A stretch of DNA of 64,000 nucleotides, taken from contig NZ_JABWRE020000001.1 of NCBI RefSeq assembly GCF_014268815.2, positions 4,841,001 through 4,905,000 of the forward strand. The letters run 5' to 3'. A program made the position numbers and the translations under genes. How positions within the stretch are numbered: the first letter of the stretch is position 1; each line of letters starts with the position of its first letter. This DNA is from Pseudomonas urmiensis (lineage in GTDB: Bacteria; Pseudomonadota; Gammaproteobacteria; Pseudomonadales; Pseudomonadaceae). This document shows, in pieces, positions 63,397-64,000 of this stretch. The notes under the pieces are model-generated. The model worked only from the letters and a program-made list of their open reading frames with translations. It was not told where the DNA came from and made no database searches.

Positions 63397-64000
63397 ATGC
63401 GTGCCGCCGCGCTTTCCCTGCTGTTCTCTTCCAGCCTTTTGTTCGTCGGCCTCGCCCAGGCGGCGCCACTCGCTGTCTGCACCGAGGCCAGCCCGGAAGG
63501 CTTCGACGTGGTGCAGTACAACTCGCTGACCACCACCAACGCCTCGGCCGACGTGCTGATGAACCGCCTGGTGGAGTTCGACCCCGGCCAAGGCAAGGTC
63601 GTGCCTAGCCTGGCCGAAAGCTGGACGGTCTCGGCCGACGGCCTGATCTACGACTTCAAGCTGCGTAGCGCGGTGAAGTTCCACACCACGCCCTACTTCA
63701 AGCCCACCCGCGAGCTGGATGCCGACGACGTGCTGTTCAGCTTCCAGCGCATGCTCTACCCGGCCCATGCCTGGCACAAGACTGCGTCCGGCGGCTATCC
63801 GCACGCCCAGTCGCTGCAGCTGGGCAGCCTGATCAAGTCGATCGATGCCCCAGAGCCGCACACCGTGCGCTTCACCCTGACCCACGCCGACGCCACCTTC
63901 CTGGCCACCCTGAGCATGGGCTTCGCCTCGATCTATTCCGCCGAATACGCCGACAAGCTGCTCAAGGCCGGCACCCCGGAGAAGCTCAACAGCCAGCCGA
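63397..64000 (+). CDS. Peptide ABC transporter substrate-binding protein, cut by window edge
   Basis: 201 residues present from ATG 63397 (CAAGGAGCTTCG before it). Signal peptide to about residue 22 (AQAAP), then the SBP_bac_5 pattern: ASPEGFDVVQYNSLTTTNASADVLMNRLVEFDPGQGKVVPSLAESWTVSADGLIYDFKLRSAVKFH. This is the DppA/OppA class that binds di- or oligopeptides (or similar) in the periplasm. The remaining two thirds and the permease genes lie to the right. Confidence 0.93.
   Translation, partial: MRAAALSLLFSSSLLFVGLAQAAPLAVCTEASPEGFDVVQYNSLTTTNASADVLMNRLVEFDPGQGKVVPSLAESWTVSADGLIYDFKLRSAVKFHTTPYFKPTRELDADDVLFSFQRMLYPAHAWHKTASGGYPHAQSLQLGSLIKSIDAPEPHTVRFTLTHADATFLATLSMGFASIYSAEYADKLLKAGTPEKLNSQP

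Overview
The window is chromosomal DNA from a fluorescent pseudomonad of the Pseudomonas putida group. The evidence is GC-rich coding with P. putida-type gene content, many short palindromic REP elements of the kind GCGGGCAAGCCCGCTCCCAC, and a gene order from about 31.6 kb to the right end (amaA, amaB, lysR, hglS ... norM, GGDEF/EAL, rep, xpt, acetyl-CoA hydrolase, cyt c5, puuR-like, dadX, ridA, dadA, lrp ... rpmG, rpmB) that matches what I recall of P. putida KT2440. The synteny statement is from memory, not from a search.

Region 1 (1-5736) is the right end of a Tn7-like transposon. On the minus strand, tnsA, tnsB, tnsC, tniQ and a large multi-zinc-ribbon gene follow one another with overlapping starts and stops. 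The element ends at 5736 (terminal ACA, or TGT read inward) and has TnsB-binding-type repeats inside that end. It interrupts comM, whose 3' third follows directly (5737-6383). This resembles the Tn6022/AbaR family, which targets comM.

Region 2 (6.4-15.1 kb) holds a DUF2790 periplasmic protein, an atypical Nramp-like carrier and a signalling module. The module is a 1699-aa sensor (degenerate Ser/Thr kinase, AAA ATPase, long helical region, GAF, histidine kinase) divergent from two response regulators, one of which carries two different DNA-binding domains around a receiver.

Region 3 (15.1-27.8 kb) is an accessory metabolic zone. It has three YcaC-type isochorismatase-family hydrolases (two nearly identical, including their promoters), several regulators, a Kef-type K+/H+ antiporter, an OprD porin, a Tat-exported amidohydrolase, an alpha/beta hydrolase and a monooxygenase-like protein. 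A possible structured leader RNA lies before a DUF6124/DUF3077 gene.

Region 4 (27.9-31.5 kb) carries a PAAR-tipped, probably pore-forming T6SS effector with an overlapping membrane immunity gene, then a MscS channel whose 3' end is partly duplicated next to a REP.

Region 5 (31.6-37.2 kb) is the D-lysine/pipecolate/2-aminoadipate route: amaA, amaB, a LysR regulator and hglS.

Region 6 (37.2-64 kb) is mostly core genome: a chemoreceptor, LysR, MATE, EAL protein, Rep helicase, xanthine phosphoribosyltransferase (with a 42-bp tandem repeat grown from its 3' end), acetyl-CoA hydrolase family protein, cytochrome c5, the dad alanine-catabolism operon with Lrp, polyamine-type oxidase and aldehyde dehydrogenase, a MocR regulator with an operator-like repeat array, a PLD lipoprotein, L33/L28 and the start of a peptide-binding protein. 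REP elements occupy most of the gene-end gaps. No tRNA, rRNA or CRISPR array was seen.
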